A DNA stretch of 64,000 nucleotides from Candidatus Eiseniibacteriota bacterium (GCA_903844735.1 CAIMUX010000110.1:1-64000); one strand, 5' to 3'; shown: positions 38,527 to 46,745, counted from the stretch's first letter. Notes: generated by a model not told the origin, from the letters alone. Translations and numbers: made by a program.

Positions 38527-38542
38527 TGCATGCTCCGTGCCG
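38527..38542 (-). promoter_or_regulatory. sigma-54 promoter of the ATPase/NifX operon
   Basis: On the minus strand CGGCACGGAGCATGCA carries GG and GC exactly 10 nt apart; 6 of the 7 positions of the -24 box TGGCACG and 4 of the 5 of the -12 box match. Transcription would begin about 26 nt before the start codon of the NifX-zinc-ribbon gene. Confidence 0.7.
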
Positions 38543-38624
38543 GAAGCCTCCGCGCGAGCCTGCAATGCCGGAGTTGGTTGATACGGAAACGGGTGACGGA
38601 AAGAGGCAGCGTTCGAAGGCGATC

Positions 38625-38837
38625 TCAGGGTCGCGTGACAGCGGCGCTGCATGGATGAGAAGATCGCATCAGCGCGACGGTCTGGCCATCGCAGATCCCG
38701 GCCTCACATCCTGCCATCGGAGGAGAGTGCTCAGGCGGCCGGGCAGCCAGCGTGACCGCCGGTGCCCTGATCGATCCGGCCGCCCGGGCAGAGCACTCGG
38801 AATCGTCGCATGTCTCGCAGGACTCATCGTCCGTCAT
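38625..38837 (-). CDS. possible 70-residue cysteine-rich peptide
   Basis: MTDDESCETCDDSECSARAA at the N terminus resembles the Cys-rich leader of some Mrp/NBP35-type ATPases, but no P-loop follows. Seven cysteines in total. It may be a fragment of a lost ATPase gene or a small metal-binding peptide; ribosome site weak. Confidence 0.35.
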   Translation of the reverse strand: MTDDESCETCDDSECSARAAGSIRAPAVTLAARPPEHSPPMAGCEAGICDGQTVALMRSSHPCSAAVTRP

Positions 38838-38988
38838 TCCGTGGGCCTTTCCGTGTGATCCCCGGCCGGGCGACACCTTCTCGGTGACCTTGCCGACGTG
38901 CGGCCTGGACTGCCGCATGCCACCGGCAACATGGTTGGCAAGGGACGTCGCGGTGACGGGCGCGATCCGGCGTCGGGTCAAGGAACGC

Positions 38989-39615
38989 TCATTGCGACGC
39001 TCGCGCAGACGTGACTTCAAGCAACTCGATCAACTGGTCAGCCGAAAGCTTCGTGTTGACCCTGCGGCCGTTGACAAACGCGCATGGAACCTCGTCAACG
39101 TGGTTGAGAGTCGCCTCCCGCCGGACGGCGGCCAGGCGCTCCATGGTCCTCGCACTCGCGTACGCGATCTCGAAAGCGTCGCCGTCAAGCCCTTTGAGAA
39201 GCCCCCATTTAACGAGCAGACACACCTTGAATTCACCCTGCTTTTCATAGAGATGAAGCAAGTAGGGCCAGAACATGCCTTGGTCGGCTGCCGCATACAT
39301 CGCCCTGCCGCAGGCGAGACGCTCCTCTTCGGCCGGAAAGTACGGCCGCAGATACAGACGGACCTTGCCCCGCAGACGGCCGCCGAGCACCTCCCGGTGG
39401 AGCCTCGGAACAAGCTCCGAGCAGGTCTTGCTGCGGCCGCAGGCGTACAGCACGAGGACGACAGGCGCACTCGAATCCCCGACGCTCATCCGCGGATCCA
39501 GCTCGATCCTGGCTGCCGGCTCCTGGGTTGCGACGTCAGGTTTCGCCAGGGCCGCAACGGTCCCGATGATCATCGAGCAACACAGTCCGAATGACGCGAC
39601 GACTGCTCTTTTCAT
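38989..39615 (-). CDS. exported DsbA-like thioredoxin-fold protein
   Basis: A signal peptide (about 1-25, ending VAALA) is followed by a thioredoxin/DsbA-type domain starting DSSAPVVLVLYACGRSKTC. The usual CxxC is replaced by a CxxxxC pair, so redox chemistry is uncertain. The C-terminal half (KVCLLVKWGLLKGLDGDAFE, EVPCAFVNGRRV) fits the DsbA/FrnE helical insertion and cis-Pro region. ATG with AAGGAGTG 7 nt upstream. 208 residues. Confidence 0.72.
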   Translation of the reverse strand: MKRAVVASFGLCCSMIIGTVAALAKPDVATQEPAARIELDPRMSVGDSSAPVVLVLYACGRSKTCSELVPRLHREVLGGRLRGKVRLYLRPYFPAEEERLACGRAMYAAADQGMFWPYLLHLYEKQGEFKVCLLVKWGLLKGLDGDAFEIAYASARTMERLAAVRREATLNHVDEVPCAFVNGRRVNTKLSADQLIELLEVTSARASQ

Positions 39616-39765
39616 GGTGACACTCCTTGCTTTGGGGCTCGAAACATGAAGCGCGATTGGCCGCACGGAGATCAGTCAGGCTCCTTCCATCGCAGCTTGA
39701 ACAGACGCCCAGAGCGCGCGGATATCCACCGCGGCCAGACCGGCGCCGTGCTCCACCACGGCGCT

Positions 39766-40306
39766 TCATCTCACCTGCGCCGCCGTGACTGAGTCGTCGT
39801 AGCCGACGGTCCCGAGGGCCGGCATGCTCCAGCGAGCGGCCTCGGCGTCGATTTCGGCCGCAACATCCGGGTTGATGCTCGCCTTGTCGATGCAGACCAT
39901 GGCCTTGCCCTTGAGCTGCCGGCAGAGATGGGCGACGCGCTCAGGATCATGCAGGCCGGACACAGTCGGCTCGGCGACCAGAAGCACAACGTCCGCCGCC
40001 TTCACCGAGGCGATCACCGGGCACGAAGTGCCGGGCGGGGCGTCGATCACGACCGTCCCCTCGGCGGGCCCCGCCTCCACAGCACCGCGCGGATCACCGG
40101 GGGCGCATGGGCTCGCCGAGCTTGAGTCGCCCCTGCAGGAAGACCACGTTGCCGGCAACGCTTTCCTCCACGACGCCGGTCGGCCGAGGCTCGTCTCGGA
40201 CGGCACTCGCGGGGCCGCGCCGCAGCACCATCCCCTGCCGCCCCCCGTCCCCGGCCCTCGTCCCCGGCCCTCGTCCCGTCGGCCCCATTCCATTTCTTCC
40301 GGGCAT
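39766..40306 (-). pseudogene. decayed MinD-type ATPase (copy 3) joined to a DUF5320 N terminus
   Basis: Reading leftward: a DUF5320 start (MPGRNGMGPTGRGPGTRAGD), then an ATPase middle fragment (VVFLQGRLKLGEPM), then VIDAPPGTSCPVIASVKAAD and AEPTVSGLHD to a C terminus ending YDDSVTAAQV. The three pieces lie in different frames; at least two single-base losses near 40,050-40,100 are needed to join them. Walker A and the ferredoxin domain are gone. It is preceded by its own sigma-54-like promoter, so it was once a separate transcription unit. Confidence 0.8.
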
Positions 40307-40401
40307 TTCCGTCCTCCCTTCTTGCCCCTGGTCGGGAGCTCGCCTTGTCCATGTCCGGCCGCCCGGGCCGCGTTTGCGCGCATTTTCACCAGCCTGTTGC
40401 C

Positions 40402-40417
40402 TGCAGAAAGCATGCCG
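40402..40417 (-). promoter_or_regulatory. second sigma-54-type promoter, before the decayed ATPase
   Basis: Minus-strand CGGCATGCTTTCTGCA has GG and GC 10 nt apart with GGCA and TGCA cores. It lies about 95 nt before the DUF5320-type start codon, which has GGGAGG. Weaker match than the first. Confidence 0.5.
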
Positions 40418-40759
40418 CGGGCGAAGTGACCGGCGTATGCGCTGCAAAAGCAGCGAATTGGGAGCAATCGGCGGCGGACGCGCCGGCGGTAGAGTCGCGC
40501 TCCGGCGACTCCGCCGTCTGCCGGAACCGCAGAAGGGAGGCCTCGGAGCGCCCGCCCAATCGCGGAGCGGGTTGATTCGGTGACGTATGGAACTTGCTGA
40601 GGCCAAGATCTTTGATCAGAGTTGGTCGTCGTAACCTCATCAACGCATCAGTGAACAAACCCAACGAATCGGGACAATGGCGGGCATCCGCGACCGCATT
40701 CCGGGTCGCGTGCGCGGGCGCCATGAAAACCGGAACCCGCGTCAGCGCGATGTATCGAG
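40418..40759. other. 340-bp gap holding no gene
   Basis: I see no credible gene. GGTTGATTCGG at 40570-40580 matches GGTTGATACGG at 38576-38586, both upstream of the two sigma-54-type promoters; candidate activator site. Confidence 0.4.
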
Positions 40760-40963
40760 TCATTCCTCCATCGGAGGGTTCTTCTTCCGCGCCAGGAAGA
40801 GCCGGTGGTGCTCCGGCCCTTCACGGATCACCGCCTTCCCGCACTTCGGGCATCGCGCCTGTCTGCGCCGCGTGCCCGATTGATGGGGGACGGTAGTATC
40901 GCATTTTAGACATGTGCGCCTGCCGCCCGGCCCAAGCCTTCGTTCGCATGACCGTTCATTCAC
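40760..40963 (-). CDS. small zinc-ribbon protein
   Basis: 67 residues with two Cys pairs (CLKCDTTVPHQSGTRRRQ, then CPKCGKAVIREG), the same ribbon that ends the NifX fusion at 37,876. Highly basic elsewhere. Start overlaps the stop of the sigma-54 regulator gene by 8 nt, so it is probably co-translated with it. May bind RNA, DNA or a partner of the NifX proteins. Confidence 0.65.
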   Translation of the reverse strand: MNERSCERRLGPGGRRTCLKCDTTVPHQSGTRRRQARCPKCGKAVIREGPEHHRLFLARKKNPPMEE

Positions 40964-42413
40964 CCCGCTCGCCGCCGGAAACCGCTATCCCTCGAGGCTT
41001 GATGGCGCGCGCGTGGCCCGCTCCGGGCCTGCCGGAGCGCCCGTCCTTCAGGGGAAGGTCCAGACCCAATCTCTTCACCTTGCGAAAGAGGGTGCTCTTG
41101 TGGATACCCAAGGCCCGAGCGGCCGCCTCCCTGCTCCCACCATGGCGTTCCAGGGCGGTGCGAATCTCCTGGGCGTCGAGGAACTCGCGGGCGATCCGGA
41201 TGTCGGAAAAACCGCCGGATGGAAACCCACGGCCGCGCGCGGTCAGCTCGTCGGGCAGATGCTCGATTCCGATGAGTCCGTTGCCGCAGAGGATGAACGC
41301 CCGCTCGATGACGTTTTCCAGCTCGCGCACATTGCCGGGCCAGTCGTGGGCCATGAGGAGGGAGAGCGCCTCGACTGCGATCCCCCGGACCGACCGGCGC
41401 TGGAGCCGATTGAATCGGGCGATGAACTCGTCGACCAGGAGGGGGATGTCCTCCTTGCGCCGACGTAGGGGCGGCAGCTCCACGCGCACGACGTTTACCC
41501 GGTAGTAGAGGTCCTCGCGGAATGCGCCCGCGCGGGTTCGTTCGGCCAGGTCACGGTTCGTGGCCACGATGATCCGGGCATCGGTGGTCTGCGAGCAGGT
41601 GGCACCGAGGGGCTCGTAGGATCGCTCCTGGAGCACCCGCAGGAGTCGAACCTGCACGGCCGGGCTCACCTCGCCGATCTCGTCTAAGAAGAGCGTCCCT
41701 CCCTGGGCCAACGCGAAGCGTCCCGGCTTGTCCTTGTTGGCCCCTGTGAAGGCCCTGGCCTTGTAGCCGAACAGCTCCGATTCAAGAAGGGTGTCGGGAA
41801 GCGCCCCGCAGTTCACCCCCAGGAAGGGACCGCCGCGCCGGGAGCTAAGGGAGTGGATCGTCCGGGCGATCACCTCCTTTCCGGTCCCCGTCTCCCCGAG
41901 AATCAGCACCGTGCTCGGGCTCGTCGCAATTGCGGGCAGGACCTCGAAGATTCTCTGCATGAGGAGGCTCCTGCTGACGAGATCCCCGATCCGGAAACGC
42001 CCCTCCAGTTCCTGCCTGAGGGCCTCGACCTCGCTCAAGTCACGGAAGGTCTCGGCACCGCCGATCACCTTCCCCGTGGGATCGCGAAGGACGGCGGTGG
42101 AGACACTGATGGGAAGGTCGGCCCCGTCGGAGTCGACAATGTAGCCGGACCTCCCGATGATCGGCCGGCCGGTCTTCAGCGTCTGCCGAAGTGCGCACTC
42201 CGCCTCGCAGAGGCTGCAGTGGAAAACCTCCGAGCAGAAACGGCCGAGCGCCTCGTCGCGGGAGATGCCGGTGATCTCCTCAGCCGCCCGGTTGAAGGAT
42301 GTGATCCGCCACTCGAGGTCGACCGTGAAGACACCATCGGAGATGCTCTCGAGAATGGCATCTGTCGCTGTCAGAACGGTAGCCACCGAGCGTTTCCTGG
42401 ACCTCGCCGTCAT
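40956..42413 (-). CDS. sigma-54-dependent regulator with Cys-containing PAS domain
   Basis: A PAS domain (about 20-125: ISDGVFTVDLEWRITSFNRA) holds a Cys cluster FCSEVFHCSLCEAECAL that could bind a metal or cluster or sense redox state. AAA+ (about 155-395) has GETGTGKEV, GGTLFLDEIGEV and WPGNVRELENVIERA; the sigma-54 loop is RAFTGA instead of GAFTGA. Fis-type HTH GSREAAARALGIHKSTLFRK ends the protein. Similar regulators control ORP operons in Desulfovibrio, and sigma-54 promoters are present before the ATPase/NifX genes here. The ATG chosen has GGAG upstream; another start lies 4 codons earlier. About 485 residues. Confidence 0.92.
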   Translation of the reverse strand: MTARSRKRSVATVLTATDAILESISDGVFTVDLEWRITSFNRAAEEITGISRDEALGRFCSEVFHCSLCEAECALRQTLKTGRPIIGRSGYIVDSDGADLPISVSTAVLRDPTGKVIGGAETFRDLSEVEALRQELEGRFRIGDLVSRSLLMQRIFEVLPAIATSPSTVLILGETGTGKEVIARTIHSLSSRRGGPFLGVNCGALPDTLLESELFGYKARAFTGANKDKPGRFALAQGGTLFLDEIGEVSPAVQVRLLRVLQERSYEPLGATCSQTTDARIIVATNRDLAERTRAGAFREDLYYRVNVVRVELPPLRRRKEDIPLLVDEFIARFNRLQRRSVRGIAVEALSLLMAHDWPGNVRELENVIERAFILCGNGLIGIEHLPDELTARGRGFPSGGFSDIRIAREFLDAQEIRTALERHGGSREAAARALGIHKSTLFRKVKRLGLDLPLKDGRSGRPGAGHARAIKPRGIAVSGGERGE

Positions 42414-42432
42414 GATGCTCCACACCCACCGG

Positions 42433-42453
42433 GACCGATTGGACTATTCGGTC
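42433..42453. promoter_or_regulatory. inverted repeat upstream of the sigma-54 regulator
   Basis: GACCGATT and ATTCGGTC are inverted copies (7 of 8 matching) around a 5-nt spacer, about 20 nt before the regulator start. Possible autoregulatory operator. Confidence 0.35.
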
Positions 42454-42607
42454 GAACGGAATTCGCCGCCCGATGCCCAACGCGGTGCACCCATCAAGCG
42501 TATTCAAGATCCGCGGACCCCGCCGGCATTCCCGGAGAGCGTCGAGATAGGAACGCCGCTCTTCACCATCGTCGCCGGCTCCGGAAATCACACCGAAAAT
42601 CTCGGCC

Positions 42608-43321
42608 TTACGGCGTCAGAATCTTGCTGAGGACTTCCTCCTTGGAAATCTCCTTCGTGCAGAAGAACCAGTCGCGGCAAGTGACACCCGCCTGTTTGCC
42701 TTCCATCCGGTCTTTGGCCACACCGCAGGAACCTGCTGTCGGGACGATGACTTCGTCGCCGGGTCGCCAATCAGCGGGGGTGGCGACAGAGAAGGCATCC
42801 GCCGTCTTGAGCGCGACCACGACTCGGTAGAGCTCGTCGAAGTTGCGGCCCAGACTCAGCGGATAGTAGATGATGGTGCGGATCATGCCCTTGGGGTCAA
42901 TAACAAAGACGGCGCGGACCGCCTTCGTGCTCGACTCGCCCGGTTGCATCATGCCATAGGCCTTGGCCACCTCCATGGTGATGTCCTCGATCAGGGGGAA
43001 CGTCACTTCGACATCCTTCATGCCCTTGTATTCGATCTTCTCCTTGATGGTTCGTAGCCAGGCGATGTGGCTGTACAGGCCGTCCACAGAAAGTCCGACG
43101 AGCTTGCAGCCCAATTCGGTGAACTTGGGCTCGAGGGTCGCAAAGGTCATGAACTCCGAGGTGCAGACTGGGGTGAAGTCGGCCGGGTGGCTGAAGAGGA
43201 TGACCCAGCTCCCTTCATAGTCGGCGGGAAAGGTGATCTCGCCTTGGGTGGTTACCGCCTTGAAGGCGGGGGCTTTGTCCCCGATACGGGGCATGGTGAC
43301 GATGCTTCCACCTGTTTCCAT
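42608..43321 (-). CDS. peroxiredoxin (Prx6/AhpC-TSA type)
   Basis: Reduces peroxides with the peroxidatic Cys in HPADFTPVCTSEF (about residue 53). The C-terminal extension with GSCGVAKD, GVTCRDWFFC matches the archaeal-type Prx6 group, whose extra cysteines resolve the sulfenate. ATG preceded by AGAGGA; a longer frame upstream lacks this. 237 residues. Antioxidant protection for an oxygen-sensitive cluster system is a reasonable inference. Confidence 0.94.
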   Translation of the reverse strand: METGGSIVTMPRIGDKAPAFKAVTTQGEITFPADYEGSWVILFSHPADFTPVCTSEFMTFATLEPKFTELGCKLVGLSVDGLYSHIAWLRTIKEKIEYKGMKDVEVTFPLIEDITMEVAKAYGMMQPGESSTKAVRAVFVIDPKGMIRTIIYYPLSLGRNFDELYRVVVALKTADAFSVATPADWRPGDEVIVPTAGSCGVAKDRMEGKQAGVTCRDWFFCTKEISKEEVLSKILTP

Positions 43322-43341
43322 AGCGCTGTCCTCTTTTCTCA

Positions 43342-43361
43342 ACATGTGCATGAGCACATGT
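43342..43361. promoter_or_regulatory. perfect 8-bp inverted repeat upstream of the peroxiredoxin gene
   Basis: ACATGTGC and GCACATGT flank ATGA, 20 nt before the start codon. A likely operator for a dimeric regulator that controls the peroxiredoxin gene. Confidence 0.5.
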
Positions 43362-43953
43362 CACATTAGTACCTCCGGTCGCTCTCGGCGTCTCCTCGCC
43401 AGAACCCGCCGGCGGCAGCAAGCTGTGGTAACCCGCTGCTCACCTGTCCTGGTTGTGCCGTCGCCAACCAGCCCACGCGGGAAACCCGCGATCATCCCTC
43501 AAGAGCAGGACCTCGGCCCCCTTCGTGATCTGTGTGCGGCGATGATCGCCGGCTTGCCGTCCAACGTGACCCTGGACCCCTTGACCTCAACACTGTCGCC
43601 TGGCGATATTTTCGTGTCCTGGCCTCATGGTCGACACCCGGTGGAGATGATAGAGCAGGATCATGTGAGAGAAATCATCAAAGGTCCGCCAGGGCCGCGT
43701 GGAATTCCGGAAGGACATCCACCGCTCCCGGAACACCGAGCGCCCCTCGCGGCTGGATCGGCATGCCCTCCGTGGTGACGAAAGGCGTGTGAATGATTCC
43801 GATCGGCCTATAGATGACTGCGATCACTTCCTGACTTCCTCTGTTGGGCGCGACGCCCTGCGCCTAGATGATCGCTCAGCGGTCAGCCTAGCCCCGGCGC
43901 CCGGGGCCCGGCAGAATTCCCGGCTCCCCGAGCGCGGGCGGCAGACTCGCCTG
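43362..43953. other. 590-bp gap without a credible gene
   Basis: Only short, compositionally poor open frames. No recognisable domain, hairpin or repeat until the tandem promoters at its right end. Confidence 0.45.
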
Positions 43954-43983
43954 TTGACGATAATGAACTTATGTCCGTAACAT
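43954..43983 (+). promoter_or_regulatory. upstream promoter P1 of the DUF134 operon with operator-like spacer
   Basis: TTGACG and TAACAT are 18 nt apart. The spacer contains ATAATGAACTTATGTCC, nearly identical to that of P2. CTTATGTC also pairs with GACATAAG at 43993-44000. Confidence 0.5.
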
Positions 43984-44054
43984 AATTCTGAAGACATAAG
44001 CCTGTCCAGAGCTTTTTCTCGCTCCGGCAGGCGGAGGGAGCTGTCGTTTTGCCC

Positions 44055-44083
44055 TTGACACATAATGAACCTATGTCCACAAT
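44055..44083 (+). promoter_or_regulatory. downstream promoter P2 of the DUF134 operon with operator-like spacer
   Basis: TTGACA and CACAAT are 17 nt apart and the spacer is CATAATGAACCTATGTC, with CATA/TATG dyad ends. A start near 44090 would leave a leader of only about 13 nt containing the GGGAGGT ribosome site. Confidence 0.55.
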
Positions 44084-44102
44084 GCCATCGGGAGGTGCGG
44101 GA

Positions 44103-44486
44103 ATGCCCAGACCATTCTGCAATCGAATCATTGCCGGGAGGCCGGCCGTCTCGATCTTCAAGCCGATTGGCGTCCCAGTCACAGAACTCGAAGAGATCGT
44201 GATGACCCTCGACGAGTTCGAAGCTCTCCGGCTCGCAGATCTGGACGGGCTCTACCAGGAGCAGGCGGCTGAGAAGATGAAGATCTCCAGGCCGACCTTC
44301 AGCAGAATCGTCGAATCGGCCCGCCGAAAAGTGGCCGACGTGCTTGTTCACGGAAAGGCCCTCCGGATCGAGGGTGGTCCTATTCACCAGGGAGCCCGTC
44401 GATGCTGCCGGTTGCATGACCGAGCGGCGAAGCGATCACAAGCAGACAACCGCGGCAGGACTCTGCCAGAGGAGAAATCTCGATGA
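44103..44486 (+). CDS. DUF134 family DNA-binding protein
   Basis: Begins MPRPFCNRIIAGRPAVSIFK, the DUF134 pattern, with a sigma-70 region 4-like HTH: TLDEFEALRLADLDGLYQEQ then ISRPTFSRIVESARRKVADV. DUF134 genes regularly accompany NifX-like genes and are suspected regulators. Start ATG with GGGAGGT upstream. 127 residues; its stop overlaps the following NifX gene. Two promoters with identical spacer motifs suggest self-regulation. Confidence 0.88.
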   Translation: MPRPFCNRIIAGRPAVSIFKPIGVPVTELEEIVMTLDEFEALRLADLDGLYQEQAAEKMKISRPTFSRIVESARRKVADVLVHGKALRIEGGPIHQGARRCCRLHDRAAKRSQADNRGRTLPEEKSR

Positions 44487-44857
44487 ACATCTGCATCCCC
44501 GTCAACGAAGACCAAGGATTCAGGAGCCCGGTGTGCGCGCATTTCGGTTCGGCGCCGTTTTTCATGATCGTCGACACCGAGAGTGGAGCCTGTCGGGCCA
44601 TCCCGAACACCAATCAGCACCACGGCCACGGAATGTGCACGCCGCTGGCAGCCCTTGATGGAGAGAGCATCGACGGCATGGCCGTCGGGGGTATCGGCAT
44701 GGGCGCGGTGAACAAGCTGATCGCCGCAGGCATCCAGGTGTTCCTTTCGGAGCAGTCGACGGTGGAGGAGACCGTAAATGCCTACAAGGCCGGAACACTC
44801 CGCCTCGTGACACCCGAGACCGCCTGCGGCCAGCATCACGGACACGACGGCCACTAG
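44483..44857 (+). CDS. NifX/orange-protein-like protein with His-rich ends
   Basis: Another COG1433-type domain: MNICIPVNEDQGFRSPVCAH, FFMIVDTESG and MAVGGIGMGAVNKLIAAGIQ. An inserted NQHHGHGMCTPL loop and the C terminus CGQHHGHDGH add possible metal ligands not found in the other two copies. ATG overlaps the DUF134 stop (ATGA). 124 residues. Confidence 0.9.
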   Translation: MNICIPVNEDQGFRSPVCAHFGSAPFFMIVDTESGACRAIPNTNQHHGHGMCTPLAALDGESIDGMAVGGIGMGAVNKLIAAGIQVFLSEQSTVEETVNAYKAGTLRLVTPETACGQHHGHDGH

Positions 44858-44961
44858 CTCCAAACCATGGAAGGGGGGGAGGTGGGGGCGTAGCCACTCC
44901 CAGGCTCATCGTCACAAACGGATAGGAGGCGTGGTCGCGCAAGGCCGCGGGAACGGAAGCA

Positions 44962-46152
44962 ATGCATACGAACCACAAGGGTTTCCAGACGAAGCTCGTC
45001 CATGCGGGCGCCCCGAAGGATCCGTACGGAAGCGTCGTCACACCCATCTATCAGACGTCCACGTTCTCGTTCGAGAACACCCAGGTCGGGGCGGATCGCT
45101 TCGCCGGCAAGGCGGACGGGTACATCTACACCAGGATCGGCAATCCCACCATCCGGGCTCTTGAGGATTGCGTCGCGGCGTTGGAGGAAGGCGTTGGCGG
45201 CATAGCCACGAGCTCCGGGATGGGGGCCGTGTGCACCGTCTGCCTCGCACTTCTCGACCGCGACACGCACGTGGTCAGCACCGCCTCTGTCTACGGGCCT
45301 TCGCGCACGTTGATGGAGAAGCATCTGGGGCGGTTCGGTGTGTCATCTTCGTTCGTCGACACCTCCGACCTCGAGGCCGTGCGCCATGCCCTCCGGAAGA
45401 ACACGCGGATGATCTATGTCGAGACGCCGTCCAACCCGATGATGCAGATCACGGACATCCGCGCCATGGCTGATCTGGCGCACGCCCAAGGCGCGCTTCT
45501 GGTTGTCGACAGCACCTTCGCGTCTCCCTATCTTCAGAAGCCATTATCCATGGACGCGGATGTCGTCCTGCACTCGGTGACCAAGTTCATCAATGGTCAC
45601 GCGGACGTCGTCGGAGGGATCCTCATCGCTCGGGACAAGGCCGTCTACCGGCGGGTGCGCGATGTCATGGTCATCACCGGCTGCAACATGGATCCACATC
45701 AGGCATTCCTGGTCCACCGAGGTCTCAAGACACTCGCCCTTCGCATCGAGCGGGCGCAAGAAAGCGCGATGAAGATCGCCAGCTGGATCGAATCGCGCGA
45801 TGAGGTTGCCTGGGTTCGCTACACCGGCCTGTCCTCCCATCCGCAGTACGAGCTGGCTCGACGTCAGATGAGAGGTCCGGGTTCGATGATCAGCTTCGAA
45901 CTGAAGGGCGGGTTCGAGGCAGGAAAAACCCTCATGAACAAGGTCCGGCTGGCAGTACTGGCCGTCTCTCTGGGTGGGGTCGAGACCCTAATCGAGCATC
46001 CCGCCTCGATGACCCACGCCGGACTCCCGGCGGAGGAGCGGCTGAAAGCGGGCATCACAGACGGCCTAGTCAGGTACTCGGTCGGAATCGAGGATCCCGA
46101 CGATCTCCTTGGGGATCTGGAGCAGGCGCTCGCATCGGATCAGGCGCATTGA
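44962..46152 (+). CDS. methionine gamma-lyase-like PLP enzyme (Cys/Met metabolism family)
   Basis: Fold type I trans-sulfuration enzyme. PLP lysine in HSVTKFINGHADVVGG, phosphate/PLP contacts in YTRIGNPTIRALED, ATSSGMGA, YVETPSNPMMQITDI and LGGVETLIEHPASMTH. This combination is nearest to methionine gamma-lyase, which releases methanethiol, but the Cys of the LYGCT motif of Pseudomonas enzymes is replaced (VYGPS), so cystathionine lyase or O-acetylhomoserine sulfhydrylase activity is possible. 396 residues, normal. Could supply sulfide or methanethiol; runs convergent with the thiM remnant. Confidence 0.9.
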   Translation: MHTNHKGFQTKLVHAGAPKDPYGSVVTPIYQTSTFSFENTQVGADRFAGKADGYIYTRIGNPTIRALEDCVAALEEGVGGIATSSGMGAVCTVCLALLDRDTHVVSTASVYGPSRTLMEKHLGRFGVSSSFVDTSDLEAVRHALRKNTRMIYVETPSNPMMQITDIRAMADLAHAQGALLVVDSTFASPYLQKPLSMDADVVLHSVTKFINGHADVVGGILIARDKAVYRRVRDVMVITGCNMDPHQAFLVHRGLKTLALRIERAQESAMKIASWIESRDEVAWVRYTGLSSHPQYELARRQMRGPGSMISFELKGGFEAGKTLMNKVRLAVLAVSLGGVETLIEHPASMTHAGLPAEERLKAGITDGLVRYSVGIEDPDDLLGDLEQALASDQAH

Positions 46153-46156
46153 ACGG

Positions 46157-46745
46157 TACCCCGGGGCGGATCTTGAAGACTTCATTACCGCCGACAATGT
46201 AGTCCGTCTCCCCGCTGATGCAGATGACCGAGCCGAGGCTACCGTAGAGGGACCGGGCGGCCCCCACCGCATCCCGGGAGGCTCTCTGTGCTGTCCACGC
46301 CCTTGGTCCTTGCGCCGTCTCCGCAGAGGGCGACGATCTCCGAGGCGTTTCCGCGGATGATCGTGGGCCGGGTGGCGGCCACGAGCTCCCGGACGGTGTG
46401 GGTGCGATCCGGTGTGGCCCCCGCCCCCACCGGATCCAGCACGATGGGAATGCCCCGCTTCGCCGCATGCTCCGCGGCCTTGCACATGGACTTGACCCAC
46501 CACTCCCTGCTCAAGGTGCCGATGTTGATGACCAGGGCGGAGGCGAGGCTCACCATGTCCGCCATCTCCTCCTCGGCATGGGCCATCACGGGCGAGGCCC
46601 CGATGGCCAGGAGGGCGTTGGCCGATGTGTTCATAGCCACGTAATTGGTGATGTTGTGGATGAGCGGAGAACGCTTCCGGATCTCCATTACGGCTGCCCA
46701 CGCGTTCAAAGGATCCTGTTCAGGCTTGGGACATCCTTCGCTCAA
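46157..46745 (-). pseudogene. thiM: hydroxyethylthiazole kinase ThiM, frameshifted and truncated
   Basis: ThiM phosphorylates the thiazole alcohol in thiamine salvage. The N-terminal two-thirds are good ([55 protein letters not shown]). At about 46283, after GVDSTE, one extra base shifts the frame; the other frame continues [12 protein letters not shown] and VICISGETDYIVGG. Similarity ends there and the ATP-site C terminus is missing, replaced by the end of the convergent lyase gene. Confidence 0.88.

Noticed and set aside
43532-43980. Small frames between the peroxiredoxin and DUF134 genes
   Set aside because: No ribosome sites, no recognisable domain, overlapping in several frames.
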